A stretch of DNA of 64,000 nt from an uncultured Alistipes sp. (lineage in GTDB: Bacteria > Bacteroidota > Bacteroidia > Bacteroidales > Rikenellaceae). This document shows, in pieces, positions 8,988 to 16,896 of this stretch. Location: NCBI GenBank assembly GCA_900768015.1, contig CAAGBI010000009.1, positions 55,435 through 119,434 of the forward strand, read 5' to 3'. A program made the translations under genes and the position numbers. A model generated the notes under the pieces. The model worked only from the letters and a program-made list of their open reading frames with translations. It was not told the DNA's origin and made no database searches. The stretch's first letter is position 1; each line of letters begins with the position of its first letter.

Positions 8988-9039
8988 GCCCTACACACAC
9001 AAGAGCTGCGAAAGCGAAAAGGGGGTTAAAAATTCTCAT
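8988..9039 (-). pseudogene. Detached signal-peptide segment of the BACON lipoprotein
   Basis: From the ATG at 9039 the frame reads MRIFNPLFAFAALVCVG, a lipoprotein n- and h-region, and then leaves the frame of MLSACEND. The distance between the two ATGs is 52 bases, one too many. Removing one base from the CCC run at 8989-8991 (GGG in the coding strand) joins them into a complete lipoprotein signal ending LSAC. A TAATTTTG promoter box lies upstream at 9068-9075 (minus), so transcription should still start correctly. Confidence 0.75.
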
Positions 9040-9364
9040 AGTCACAAATGTTAAAATTATGGTTTTGCAAAATTATGATAAAAATAATAAAAAAGAAAAT
9101 ATTTTCTCATGTTTTTTTATTCATGTTGTTGTTTTTCTTATTCCTAACCATAGCCATTTCCCCACTACACATAAAGTAAATAGTTCATTTTTAGGGAGTA
9201 ACAACACAGAGCCAACGACTATCAAAAATTCTGCCTAAAATGGTATTATCAGCCCAGTTGATGGTTTATATCTCACGCGATGTAACCATGTTTGAAGATT
9301 TATGCTTATATTTGCATGGTTATAACCTAACGATAACCTAACGACACAACTGCTGAGCAGGATA
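9040..9364. other. Divergent intergenic region
   Basis: About 325 bases between the minus-strand BACON gene and the plus-strand permease gene. It contains TAATTTTG (9068-9075, minus) and TATATTTG (9307-9314, plus), each a good -7 box for one of the divergent genes. A duplicated TAACCTAACGATAA-like stretch lies near 9325-9345. No gene is seen. Confidence 0.55.
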
Positions 9365-10606
9365 ATGAGAAACGAGTTCTACATAGCGCGACGACTATCG
9401 AGCCGTCGCGATGGCAACAAGGCGGGTGTTATGGAGCGCGTGGCGACCATTGCAACTGCCGTGAGCCTCGCTGTGGTCATAGTGACCCTCTCGGTTGTTG
9501 TGGGCTTCAAGGAGGAGCTCAACGCCAAAATCTCGGGCTCGGTGAGCGATGTCGTAATCACAGCCCCTGAGAGCCGTGGCGTGGTGTCGGGCAAGGCGAT
9601 TGAGCGTTGCAATGCCATAGAGAGCCTTCTGGATGACGAGCGCGTGGAGCGCTACTCGGTCTATCGCAGCAAGGAGGGTGTCCTTAAAAGCGAGGATAAC
9701 ATCGTGGGTGTGCTGCTCAAGGGCGTAGACTCGCTCTACAATTTGGACTTCTACCGCGAGAGCCTTGTGCGTGGTGAGATGCCCCGCCTAATGGGAGAGC
9801 CCCGCTCGAAGGATATTCTTGTCAGCCAGAGCATTGCGCGCAAGATGGATGTCGATGTTGGCGAGCGCGTGGAGATGGTATTTATAGATGCTAATGGCTC
9901 GGTGCTGCGCGACAGGTTTGCCATCTCGGGCATCTACCGCACGGGGGTTGATGCGCTCGATAACGCCTACATAATCACCGACATACGCAATGTGGCGCGC
10001 CTATACGAGGGAGATAACAACCTCGTTACGGGCTACGAGGTGTGGCTCAAGGAGGGCGTAGACCGCCAGGCCATGGCAACGGACTATAACGACAACCGCC
10101 TCGACATATACTTGATGGAGGGCATAGACACCTACGCCTTTGCTATTGACGACATCTTCGTTGATGTGTTTAGCTGGCTGGCTACGCACGATGTGAACGC
10201 CGTGGTCATCGTCGTTATCATGATTATCGTGGCGCTGCTCAACATGACCACCGCGCTGCTTATTATCGTCTTTGAGCGTAAGCGCATGATTGGCGAGTTG
10301 CGCGCTCTCGGCATGCGACGAGGCTCGATTATCGAGGTCTTCGTCTATCGTGCAATGTTTATCGTTCTTCGTGGCGTGGTGTGGGGAGCCACTATTGGCC
10401 TTGCCGTTTCCATTGCCGAGCACTATTTGCACCTTATCCCCCTCTCGGCCGAGGACTACATGCTCGATGCCGTACCCGCAGCGCTCTGTTGGGGTTGGTG
10501 GGCTATGGCCGTTGTTGCAACCGTTATTATCACCTTTATTGTAATGTTACTACCCGCAGCGTTTTCGGCGCGCATATCGCCCTCGGAGACAATGCGTTAT
10601 GAATAA
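9365..10606 (+). CDS. LolC/FtsX-family ABC transporter permease
   Basis: Integral membrane subunit of a MacB/LolCDE-type ABC system, 413 residues. There is one N-terminal transmembrane helix (about 26-48), a large periplasmic domain (about 50-260), and an FtsX domain with three C-terminal helices. The cytoplasmic coupling signature ERKRMIGELRALGMRRGSI follows the second helix, as in LolC/LolE. No ATPase partner is adjacent, so the cognate ATP-binding protein must be encoded elsewhere. Lipoprotein release from the inner membrane is a plausible role by family but not proven. It heads a plus-strand run with ubiE (12 bases downstream) and two small secreted proteins. Confidence 0.82.
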   Translation: MRNEFYIARRLSSRRDGNKAGVMERVATIATAVSLAVVIVTLSVVVGFKEELNAKISGSVSDVVITAPESRGVVSGKAIERCNAIESLLDDERVERYSVYRSKEGVLKSEDNIVGVLLKGVDSLYNLDFYRESLVRGEMPRLMGEPRSKDILVSQSIARKMDVDVGERVEMVFIDANGSVLRDRFAISGIYRTGVDALDNAYIITDIRNVARLYEGDNNLVTGYEVWLKEGVDRQAMATDYNDNRLDIYLMEGIDTYAFAIDDIFVDVFSWLATHDVNAVVIVVIMIIVALLNMTTALLIIVFERKRMIGELRALGMRRGSIIEVFVYRAMFIVLRGVVWGATIGLAVSIAEHYLHLIPLSAEDYMLDAVPAALCWGWWAMAVVATVIITFIVMLLPAAFSARISPSETMRYE

Positions 10607-10618
10607 AATATTTGGAGT

Positions 10619-11338
10619 ATGAAACCATATAATCAGGAGCAGAGCAAGAAGGCTCAGGTTGAGGAGATGTTCGATAACATCGCCCCCAACTACGACAAGC
10701 TCAACCACATCATATCCTTCAACCTCGACCGCATTTGGCGCCGTAGGGTTATGCGCATCGTGCGCCGTGCGAAGGCCTCAAAAATCATGGATATAGCAAC
10801 GGGTACGGGCGACCTCGCCATAGCCATGGCAAAGCGCGTGGACCGCACACAGATACTCGGCATCGACCTCTCGGAGGAGATGCTCGCAGTGGCACGCCGC
10901 AAGGTGCAGAAGCAGGGCTTGGAGGAGCGCATAATGCTCGAAAAGGGCGATGCCGAGAACCTCGCCATGGTGGAGACTGGCTCTATAGATGCTGTTACCG
11001 TGGCCTTTGGTGTGCGTAACTTCGAGAACTTGGAGCGTGGCCTTGGCGAGATACACCGCACGCTGCGCGAGGGTGGCAAGTTTGTGGTCTTGGAGCTCTC
11101 GGTGCCCAAGAACCGCCTTATCCGCTGGTTCTATGCCCAGTACTCGCACCGCATCCTCCCAGGCATCGGTGCTATGATATCGAAGGACAAGCAGGCCTAT
11201 GTCTACTTGCCCGAGTCTATAGATGAGTTTCCCGCCCCCGAGCGCTTCGTCGAGATACTCGAGAGCGTGGGTTTCAAGGATGTGAAGCGTCGTAAGCAGA
11301 GCTTCGGCGTGGCACACATATACGAAGCAGTTAAGTAG
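10619..11338 (+). CDS. ubiE: Demethylmenaquinone methyltransferase
   Basis: Class I SAM-dependent methyltransferase that converts demethylmenaquinone to menaquinone, the last step of menaquinone synthesis (also called menG). The 239 residues show the UbiE signature FDNIAPNYDKLNHIISF (about 18-34), SAM motif I DIATGTGDLA (58-67), motif II GIDLSEEML, and VAFGVRNFENLERGL. The C-terminal part has FVVLELSVPKN and ISKDKQAYVYLPESIDEFP, typical of the quinone methyltransferases rather than small-molecule enzymes. It lies 12 bases after the permease and 15 before the next gene, which points to cotranscription. Bacteroidota normally use menaquinone only, so a ubiquinone role is unlikely. Confidence 0.93.
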   Translation: MKPYNQEQSKKAQVEEMFDNIAPNYDKLNHIISFNLDRIWRRRVMRIVRRAKASKIMDIATGTGDLAIAMAKRVDRTQILGIDLSEEMLAVARRKVQKQGLEERIMLEKGDAENLAMVETGSIDAVTVAFGVRNFENLERGLGEIHRTLREGGKFVVLELSVPKNRLIRWFYAQYSHRILPGIGAMISKDKQAYVYLPESIDEFPAPERFVEILESVGFKDVKRRKQSFGVAHIYEAVK

Positions 11339-11353
11339 TTGCGTTAGTGAAGT

Positions 11354-11881
11354 ATGAAGTGGTTGCGTAGGGTATTCCTCATCGTTGTCTTGCTCATGGC
11401 GAGTAGCGCTGTGGCAGAGGCGTGCAAGCCCATCGCCGAGCGTATCGCCGAGCGTATAAAACTCGTGCGCGTGGCCGATGTCACACACCTCTCAACCTCG
11501 GGCATGAACCTCTACCTCGAGGTGGACAACGACACCTACCACAGGCTGGTGGTTAGCGATGCCGAGGTCGACATCATCGACAAGGGCGAGGTGCTTGCAA
11601 CTATATCGCTCCGCGACAAGGTGGTGGTTAAGGGTAAGCGCACCTCAACCGTCCTCGTTCCCTTGCGCTTCAGGTCGCGCAGCAGCTTCGCCTTTCTCCG
11701 CATCCTTAGGCGCTCGCTCGACAGGGAGAGTGGCATAACCCTCGACTACCGCATAAAGGGTGGCACGGCGATATTCAAACGCACCTTCAAGGGTGAGGAT
11801 GTGGCAATTCAACAGTTGCTCAACAACTCCGAGTTCTCGGCCACAGCACTTCGCGAGTTGGAGAGTTTTTTAGGTAGATAA
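11354..11881 (+). CDS. Secreted LEA2-like beta-sandwich protein
   Basis: A 175-residue exported protein of unknown role. The N-terminal hydrophobic segment VFLIVVLLMASSAVAEA (about 8-24) is a signal peptide. The mature part, with VTHLSTSGMNLYLEVDNDTY (about 43-62) and VVVKGKRTSTVLVPLRFRSR, has the alternating pattern of LEA14/water-stress-type immunoglobulin-like domains. That resemblance is from memory of the family, not a search. It is translated 15 bases after ubiE and 19 before the next gene, so it probably belongs to the same operon; envelope stress or lipid shuttling would be a guess. Confidence 0.6.
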   Translation: MKWLRRVFLIVVLLMASSAVAEACKPIAERIAERIKLVRVADVTHLSTSGMNLYLEVDNDTYHRLVVSDAEVDIIDKGEVLATISLRDKVVVKGKRTSTVLVPLRFRSRSSFAFLRILRRSLDRESGITLDYRIKGGTAIFKRTFKGEDVAIQQLLNNSEFSATALRELESFLGR

Positions 11882-11900
11882 AATGTAAATATCATATACT

Positions 11901-12407
11901 ATGAGAGGTCTATTTGGTATAATGTTTATGGCGCTTGCGTTTGTTGTTTTTGGAGCAAATGATGCTCAGGCACAGCGCATTGAGAATAAGCGCTCGACGC
12001 TTTCGGTTCGCACTATGGATGGTGCTATGGTGCGTGTTAGGGAGTCTGTATCGGCGAATGATGCCGTTACGGAGATAGAGTCCAAGTCGCGCCGCAAGGA
12101 GGTCGAGGGCTACCGCGTGGTCATCTTCTCGGACAATAGCCAGTATGCGGGCGACAATGCCAAGAGTGTGCTCGAGACATTCAAGAGCAACCACCCCCAC
12201 ATCAACGCCTATATGGTCTACGAGAGCCCCTACTTCAAGGTCTCGGTGGGCGACTGCCTGACGCTGGAGGAGGCGAGCCACCTTATGCTGCAACTCGACG
12301 ACGAGTATCCCGAGCTTTTCCCCAAGCGTGAGGTGATAAAGTTTGTCGATTTGGGCAATGTGCGCGCTGCAAGTCGCGAGGTTCCCGACAGCCTACCCAC
12401 GGAATAA
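11901..12407 (+). CDS. Secreted SPOR-like domain protein
   Basis: A 168-residue protein with a signal peptide (about 1-24, ending ANDAQAQ). The C-terminal half, EGYRVVIFSDNSQYAGDNAK to LDDEYPELFPK (about 73-146), has the beta-alpha-beta pattern and the closing VSVGDCLTLEEASHLM stretch of SPOR domains, which bind denuded peptidoglycan at division sites. There is no transmembrane anchor beyond the signal, so it should be periplasmic or, if processed differently, membrane-linked. It is last in the permease-ubiE-LEA2-like run. The peptidoglycan role is inferred from the fold match only. Confidence 0.6.
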   Translation: MRGLFGIMFMALAFVVFGANDAQAQRIENKRSTLSVRTMDGAMVRVRESVSANDAVTEIESKSRRKEVEGYRVVIFSDNSQYAGDNAKSVLETFKSNHPHINAYMVYESPYFKVSVGDCLTLEEASHLMLQLDDEYPELFPKREVIKFVDLGNVRAASREVPDSLPTE

Positions 12408-12441
12408 TTGCGTAAAAAAGAACAACTTTAGCCTAAAAAAG

Positions 12442-12470
12442 TTGATTTCGCAAAAAAATATGTATATTTG
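12442..12470 (+). promoter_or_regulatory. Promoter for the cysteine-rich lipoprotein gene
   Basis: TTG at 12442-12444 and TATATTTG at 12463-12470 are separated by 18 bases, matching the Bacteroidota -33/-7 pattern. The expected start lies about 35 bases before the ATG at 12512. Confidence 0.7.
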
Positions 12471-12511
12471 TAGCGGTAAAATAGATTATTAACACTTAAA
12501 AAGTTAAAACT

Positions 12512-12772
12512 ATGAAGAAGTTTTTTGCATTTGCAGCTATGTTCGCTGCTGTAGCAATGGTATCATGTGGTGGTCAGCAGAAGGCTGCTGAGGAGGCTGC
12601 TGCTGAGGAGGCTCAGGCATGCTGCACTGAGTGTGTTGAGGCTGCTGCTGAGGAGTGCTGCGGCGAGTGCACAGAGGAGTGCGAGGGTGAGTGCGAGGGT
12701 GAGTGCGAGAAGGAGTGCTGCGGCGAGTGCGCTGAGGCTACTGAGGCACCTGCAGAGGTTGTTGCTGAGTAA
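12512..12772 (+). CDS. Small cysteine- and glutamate-rich lipoprotein
   Basis: An 86-residue lipoprotein: signal MKKFFAFAAMFAAVAMVSC with lipobox VSC, lipidated Cys19. The mature part has 12 further cysteines at 37, 38, 41, 49, 50, 53, 57, 61, 65, 69, 70 and 73 and about 22 glutamates. The cysteines form three CCxxC units joined by a ladder with a cysteine every fourth residue. The coding DNA holds tandem 12-base units (GAGTGCGAGGGT) around 12677-12706, so the ladder may expand or contract. It has its own promoter and terminator. Metal binding (metallothionein-like) or a disulfide-linked rod are both possible; I do not recognise a named family. Confidence 0.8.
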   Translation: MKKFFAFAAMFAAVAMVSCGGQQKAAEEAAAEEAQACCTECVEAAAEECCGECTEECEGECEGECEKECCGECAEATEAPAEVVAE

Positions 12773-12793
12773 TTACTCTCCACACAAATTCGT

Positions 12794-12823
12794 AGTGTCC
12801 ACCAATGGTGGGCACTTTTTTTT
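12794..12823 (+). terminator. Terminator after the cysteine-rich lipoprotein gene
   Basis: AGTGTCCACC (12794-12803) pairs with GGTGGGCACT (12807-12816), followed by an eight-T run. Confidence 0.85.
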
Positions 12824-12950
12824 GTGCATATATGACCCTTTTTTATCAGTATTTAGACTTATTTTTATCGCAAAAAGGTCAAAGTTGTGTGGCACAATGT
12901 AATAAATATTCTACCTTTGGCAGGATTACTAACCGCAGAAGAAGATATTT

Positions 12951-14306
12951 ATGAAGAGAACACCTCGTGATCACTCACTCTTTTTGAAGGCATTTCGTGT
13001 CTATTTGCAATATGTAAACTCGGGCCTCTACTTCCGCAAGGAGCATATCATCGGTTTGGAAAATGTCCCCGTAGATGGCACACCCACAGTTGTTGTTTCT
13101 AACCACCAGAACTGCCTCAACGACCCCTTGTGCGTCTGCTTGCAGCTCACCGATAGGCGCATGAACTTCATAGCCCGCGCCAATGTATTCAAAAATCCTA
13201 TATTCAATAAGGCTCTCCGCGCAATGGGTCTCTTGCCCGCATACCGCATGAGCCACGAGGGCTTTGGCGCTATCAACAAGAACCGCTCGACGATGGATGC
13301 TGCGGGTCAGGCACTCACCGATGGCGAGACCCTCATGCTCTACCCCGAGGCCGACCACCAGGATAAGCGCTGGCTCGGAACATTCAAGCTCGGATACTTG
13401 CGTATAGCCTTCGAGGCGGCAGAGAAGATGAACTTCGAGCAGGATGTGATGATTCTGCCCTCGTGCAACCACTACTCTAACTACTTCCACGCCCGCACCG
13501 ATATGCTTATCAAGTTCGATAGGCCCATATCGTTGAAGCCCTACTACGAGCGATACAAGGAGCAGCCTCGCGAGGTGATGGTTGAGGTTAACAACCTTGT
13601 GCGCAGCCGCATTCAGGATATGATGCTCCATGTTAGCGACCTCGAGCACTACGACCAGATAGACTTCCTCCGCGAGACGGGATATGGTAAGAAGTATGCC
13701 CGCGAGCACGGCTTCAAGCCCAACTACCTGCCCTCGCGTCTGCTTTCGGACCAGCAGCTTGTTGACGGCCTCCAGCGCGCTACGGCGGAGCACCCCGAGG
13801 AGATGGAGCAGATATTTAAGGATACTACGGAGTTCGCCCTCGGCATCAAGAAGCTGGGCGTGCGCGACTGGCTCTTCCGCCGCCGCCATGGCATCATGGC
13901 TCCTGTGCTTCGTGGTCTGGGCTTGTTGTTGCTCTTGCCACTCTTCATCCTCTCGATTATACCCACGGGCTTGATGTTCCTCATCCCTAAGATATTTATT
14001 AAGAAGATGATTAAGGACCAGATGTTCGTCAGCTCGTTCAATGTCGCTGTGAGCGCCTTTGTCTCAGTGCCTATATGTATGATTGTCCCCATCGTTTTGT
14101 TGTGGGTCTTCCTCAATGGCTGGTGGGCTTTGGGCTACTGCGTTGCCTTCCCATTCATGTTCATCTTGGCATGGAACTACATCCGCTTGTTCCATAAGTT
14201 TGTCGGCTCGTGCAACTTCGTTCGCCGTAAGAACAGAGCGAAAATCAACGAGCTCCGCGCATTGCGCACAAGCATCTACGAGCGCCTCGACGCTATCCTG
14301 GATTAG
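12951..14306 (+). CDS. PlsC-like glycerolipid acyltransferase
   Basis: Acyltransferase of the 1-acyl-glycerol-3-phosphate acyltransferase superfamily, 451 residues, inner-membrane associated. The catalytic block VVSNHQNCLNDPLCV is at about 49-63, with five rather than four residues between His and Asp; from memory this spacing is common in a Bacteroidota subgroup. A later block YPEADHQDKRWLGTFKLGY corresponds to the phosphate-binding region. The C-terminal third carries two long hydrophobic segments (about 316-345 and 363-408), unlike the shorter E. coli PlsC. The substrate cannot be decided; ornithine-lipid or phosphatidic-acid synthesis are options. A TACCTTTG -7 box lies at 12912-12919. 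A family II palindrome and a terminator follow. Confidence 0.78.
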   Translation: MKRTPRDHSLFLKAFRVYLQYVNSGLYFRKEHIIGLENVPVDGTPTVVVSNHQNCLNDPLCVCLQLTDRRMNFIARANVFKNPIFNKALRAMGLLPAYRMSHEGFGAINKNRSTMDAAGQALTDGETLMLYPEADHQDKRWLGTFKLGYLRIAFEAAEKMNFEQDVMILPSCNHYSNYFHARTDMLIKFDRPISLKPYYERYKEQPREVMVEVNNLVRSRIQDMMLHVSDLEHYDQIDFLRETGYGKKYAREHGFKPNYLPSRLLSDQQLVDGLQRATAEHPEEMEQIFKDTTEFALGIKKLGVRDWLFRRRHGIMAPVLRGLGLLLLLPLFILSIIPTGLMFLIPKIFIKKMIKDQMFVSSFNVAVSAFVSVPICMIVPIVLLWVFLNGWWALGYCVAFPFMFILAWNYIRLFHKFVGSCNFVRRKNRAKINELRALRTSIYERLDAILD

Positions 14307-14334
14307 CGAGATTGCGGTCCAATAGTATAAGTAT

Positions 14335-14455
14335 GAGAGTGAATAAAAAGTGTATTTTGTCGTTACGCTTGCCCTCAAAATGCTCATTTACGCATAAGTA
14401 AACTCCGCTTTTTCGGGCTTCGCAAGCCTAAAACTACATCTTTTTATTCACTCTC
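14335..14455. repeat. Family II dispersed palindrome, copy 1
   Basis: Inverted ends GAGAGTGAATAAAAAG (14335-14350) and the matching CTTTTTATTCACTCTC (14440-14455). Inside is a conserved core, 14377-14433, with ATGCTCATTTAC and GTAAACTCCGC forming a short TTTAC/GTAAA hairpin and a closing GCCTAAAA. The core recurs at 44868-44924. Confidence 0.75.
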
Positions 14456-14461
14456 TTAGTT

Positions 14462-14506
14462 ATGGGGACTGGCTAAGTTACTTTTTAGTCAGCCCCATTT
14501 CTTTTT
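14462..14506 (+). terminator. Terminator after the PlsC-like gene region
   Basis: ATGGGGACTGGCTAA (14462-14476) pairs, with one bulge and one G-T pair, with TTAGTCAGCCCCAT (14485-14498), followed by TTTCTTTTT. Confidence 0.65.
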
Positions 14507-14572
14507 GTGGCGAACTCACTTTTGGGCAGATATTCCTCGCAATTATCCCAATTTTCGCGGAAACAGGCCATA

Positions 14573-14607
14573 TTGTTGTGCCATTATTCCAAAAAAATGT
14601 AACTTTG
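14573..14607 (+). promoter_or_regulatory. Promoter of the AraC-type regulator gene
   Basis: TTG (14576-14578) and TAACTTTG (14600-14607) are 21 bases apart. The match decides the start codon: a GTG at 14578 would lie inside the -33 box, so translation must begin at the ATG at 14623. Confidence 0.75.
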
Positions 14608-14622
14608 CAAAAACTGACAACA

Positions 14623-15429
14623 ATGGGCGATATTGAGCTACTCGAGAACGAGGAGGTACTTAGGGGCATACGCTTCCCACACAAGATTGAGAGGGTCACG
14701 CAGATGGTAATCACTGCGGGCAGCATCTCCTGTATTGTCGACTTCCGCCACTACTCGCTCACCGCCCCCGCCATGGCGATATTCCTCCCCGACCAGGTCG
14801 TCGAGTCGATAGAGGTGGATGAGGAGTTTCAGGGCTTAGGCATGGTTATAAGTGAGGAGTTCACCAACTCGATGAACCTCCCCGTGAGCCTGCAGGAGCG
14901 CTTGTTTCTCAAAAATAACCAGTTTCACGCCATCTCCAACGAGGAGCTTAAGGCCTACTTATCATGCTTCGATCAGGTGTCGAGCGTGATGAAGCAGGAG
15001 GAAAACCCCTACCGTGAGGAGATAATAAAACACCTCTTCTCGGTATACTACTACGGCTTGGGCTACTACATCCACAGTCAGCAGGCGGAGCATGTGGCGA
15101 TGACACCCCAGCAGGAGCTATGCGAAAGGTTTATAGCGATGGTCTCGGAGAACTTCAAAACTCAGCGCGATATTGGCTTCTATGCTGATAGACTGTGTGT
15201 TACAAATAAATATCTCTCAACCCTATTGAAGCAACATACGGGAATGACGGCGCTGGAGTGGATAGAGCGACATGTGGTGCTCTATGCCAAGAGCTGCCTC
15301 TCCTCCACCACGATGTCCGTGCAGCAGATTAGCGACGAGCTTGACTTCCCGTCGCAGTCGGTCTTTGGCAAGTACTTCAAGCGCGTTGAGGGTCTCTCAC
15401 CAAAAGCATATCGTCAGTCACTAAAGTAG
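14623..15429 (+). CDS. AraC-family transcriptional regulator
   Basis: A 268-residue DNA-binding regulator. The N-terminal half (1-160) is a cupin-like sensing domain (ITAGSISCIVDFRHYSLTAP, MAIFLPDQVVE). The C-terminal part (about 165-268) is a double helix-turn-helix of the AraC type, with DIGFYADRLCVTNKYLSTLLKQ as the first HTH and SVQQISDELDFPSQSVFGKYFKRVEGLSPKAYR as the second, ending in the usual FxxxxxxSPxxYR signature. Start chosen at ATG 14623 because the promoter overlaps any upstream start. It is convergent with the next minus-strand operon. Its target and ligand are unknown. Confidence 0.88.
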   Translation: MGDIELLENEEVLRGIRFPHKIERVTQMVITAGSISCIVDFRHYSLTAPAMAIFLPDQVVESIEVDEEFQGLGMVISEEFTNSMNLPVSLQERLFLKNNQFHAISNEELKAYLSCFDQVSSVMKQEENPYREEIIKHLFSVYYYGLGYYIHSQQAEHVAMTPQQELCERFIAMVSENFKTQRDIGFYADRLCVTNKYLSTLLKQHTGMTALEWIERHVVLYAKSCLSSTTMSVQQISDELDFPSQSVFGKYFKRVEGLSPKAYRQSLK

Positions 15430-15444
15430 CGACTGACGATATTG

Positions 15445-15843
15445 CTAATCTATCGTTGCTATGATCTCTCCTTCGCGCTCGCTTACAACCATGTTGCCCT
15501 CTATGCGCATCTTGGTATATGGGTGGCGATAGCTCATGTAGGCTTTGATTAGCGCGATGACAAAGGTGTAAACCTCCTCTTTGGTGCACGCCTCGTCGTT
15601 ATAAGCTATGGCGAGCGACTCCCTCCAGTAGGATACGCTGACTATGTTTCTGCACCTGGTGTTCCAGCCACTTCGACTCATCAGGGGTGGCGGGGCAACG
15701 ATATTTTCTATGTAGGTGCTTTTGCCCCGCAGCCTTATTTCACGCCTATTTAGGTGTGGCATAGCGTCAAACGACTGCTTCAGACCATATGTCAGGCATA
15801 TGTGGTGCAGCGGCTCGGTAAATGTTGCAACTATCTTACCCAT
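15445..15843 (-). CDS. Conserved-looking hypothetical protein, 132 residues
   Basis: I do not recognise a family. The 132-residue product has no signal peptide or membrane segment. It has a central NRREIRLRGKSTYIENIV (about 31-48), a PPPLMSRSGWNTRCRN stretch, and a C-terminal helix EEVYTFVIALIKAYMSYRH. It begins two bases after the stop of the 62-residue repeat peptide gene, so the two are almost certainly cotranslated or cotranscribed, downstream of an outer-membrane barrel gene. The codon use looks ordinary for the window. It could act with the repeat peptide, but the sequence gives no function. Confidence 0.65.
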   Translation of the reverse strand: MGKIVATFTEPLHHICLTYGLKQSFDAMPHLNRREIRLRGKSTYIENIVAPPPLMSRSGWNTRCRNIVSVSYWRESLAIAYNDEACTKEEVYTFVIALIKAYMSYRHPYTKMRIEGNMVVSEREGEIIATID

Positions 15844-15845
15844 CG

Positions 15846-16034
15846 CTACTTATCCTCGTTGTTCTCTTTCTCCTCGAGGAATGTCTCCACGAACTTATCC
15901 TCTATCTTCTGGTAGGTTCCGACCACCGAGTCCTCAATCTTCTGGTAGGTGCCTACTACGGTCTCCTCAACCTTCTTGTATGCGTCTACTACGCTCTTCT
16001 CAATTTTTGCTGTCTTTGGTTTTAGCTCTGTCAT
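15846..16034 (-). CDS. Small 11-residue-repeat peptide
   Basis: A 62-residue protein made mostly of four successive 11-residue units starting at residues 15, 26, 37 and 48 (VVDAYKKVEET, VVGTYQKIEDS, VVGTYQKIEDK, FVETFLEEKEN). This hendecad pattern predicts a long amphipathic helix or right-handed coiled coil. The DNA units are also near-repeats of 33 bases. There is no signal peptide or transmembrane helix. From memory, small VVGxYKKIED peptides occur in many gut bacteria without assigned function. It lies 12 bases after the barrel gene and 2 before the 132-residue gene, in a three-gene minus-strand unit. Confidence 0.75.
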   Translation of the reverse strand: MTELKPKTAKIEKSVVDAYKKVEETVVGTYQKIEDSVVGTYQKIEDKFVETFLEEKENNEDK

Positions 16035-16046
16035 AATCGTATGTTT

Positions 16047-16652
16047 TTAGAATGTATATCCAATACCCAATTTAACCATGTGCTTGTGCTCGCCGTTGAG
16101 ATGGCCCCAGCAGCCGAGCTGATACTCATAACCCGCCTTGATAGTAAATCGTTCGATGTCGATGCCCACAGCAGGGTTTGCAAAGGTCCTTATGCCAGAG
16201 TTTGTGATGTCTGCCATGACGCCACCCTTGAAGCTGACAAAGGGTGTTGCAAGGCTCTTGGCAAACGAGTACTTTACATCGGCAAACACGGGAACATAAT
16301 ATGCGGCATTCCAGTTTGATTCGGGTGTGTATGAGAACTCTGGGTCGGTGTCATCGTTGATTGTCTGGGGTGCATTGCTCTTGCGTGTCAACTCTGCCTC
16401 GAAGCCGAAACCACCTCCGACATAGAGGCCATTGCCGAAGCTAAAGCCGTGGGAGGTGCTTATGCCCCAAGTGTTGGAGTTGTTCCAAGAGAGTTCGACA
16501 TTTGCACGATAAGCGCGCATGTAACCCACATTTCTAATAGGTGTCTCACTCTTAGTCTCAACATCCTTGCTGTCAACACTTTGAACACTCTGTGCCGAGA
16601 GTGTCGCACCCGATACCATGAGGGTGCATAATAGTACTACAAATTTTCTCAT
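16047..16652 (-). CDS. Outer-membrane beta-barrel protein
   Basis: A 201-residue protein with signal peptide MRKFVVLLCTLMVSGATLSA and a mature part of alternating strands and turns (RAYRANVELSWNN, SFGNGLYVGGGFGFEAEL, YYVPVFADVKYSF, FTIKAGYEYQLG). It ends in MVKLGIGYTF, with the terminal aromatic residue used for BAM recognition. It resembles small 8-stranded OmpX/OmpW-like barrels of Bacteroidota. It heads a minus-strand unit with the 62- and 132-residue proteins. Its substrate, if any, is unknown. Confidence 0.72.
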   Translation of the reverse strand: MRKFVVLLCTLMVSGATLSAQSVQSVDSKDVETKSETPIRNVGYMRAYRANVELSWNNSNTWGISTSHGFSFGNGLYVGGGFGFEAELTRKSNAPQTINDDTDPEFSYTPESNWNAAYYVPVFADVKYSFAKSLATPFVSFKGGVMADITNSGIRTFANPAVGIDIERFTIKAGYEYQLGCWGHLNGEHKHMVKLGIGYTF

Positions 16653-16811
16653 TTTATCTTAATGCTTGATTTCGACGGCAAAGGTAGAGCAAATATTTTT
16701 GGTGGATTATTCCGATAAACCGAGGTTTTGGGCAGATATTCCGAAACCACACAAAGGGGAGCGTGAGGAGACCCTAAACCGAGGATAGTTGCACAATCGC
16801 AACACAAATTT

Positions 16812-16842
16812 TTGCACCTTTGACATAAATTTTATACATTTG
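16812..16842 (+). promoter_or_regulatory. Promoter of the GH97 gene
   Basis: TTG (16812-16814, within TTTTTG) and TACATTTG (16835-16842) are 20 bases apart, a good Bacteroidota promoter match about 50 bases before the ATG. Confidence 0.7.
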
Positions 16843-16896
16843 TGAATTACACTCTTACAATGCTATATCGACTTATAACATTAAACTATTTATAAT

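Noticed and set aside
12975..13889. 304-residue open frame opposite the PlsC-like gene
   Set aside because: Antisense shadow; composition mirrors the coding strand and no motif is present.
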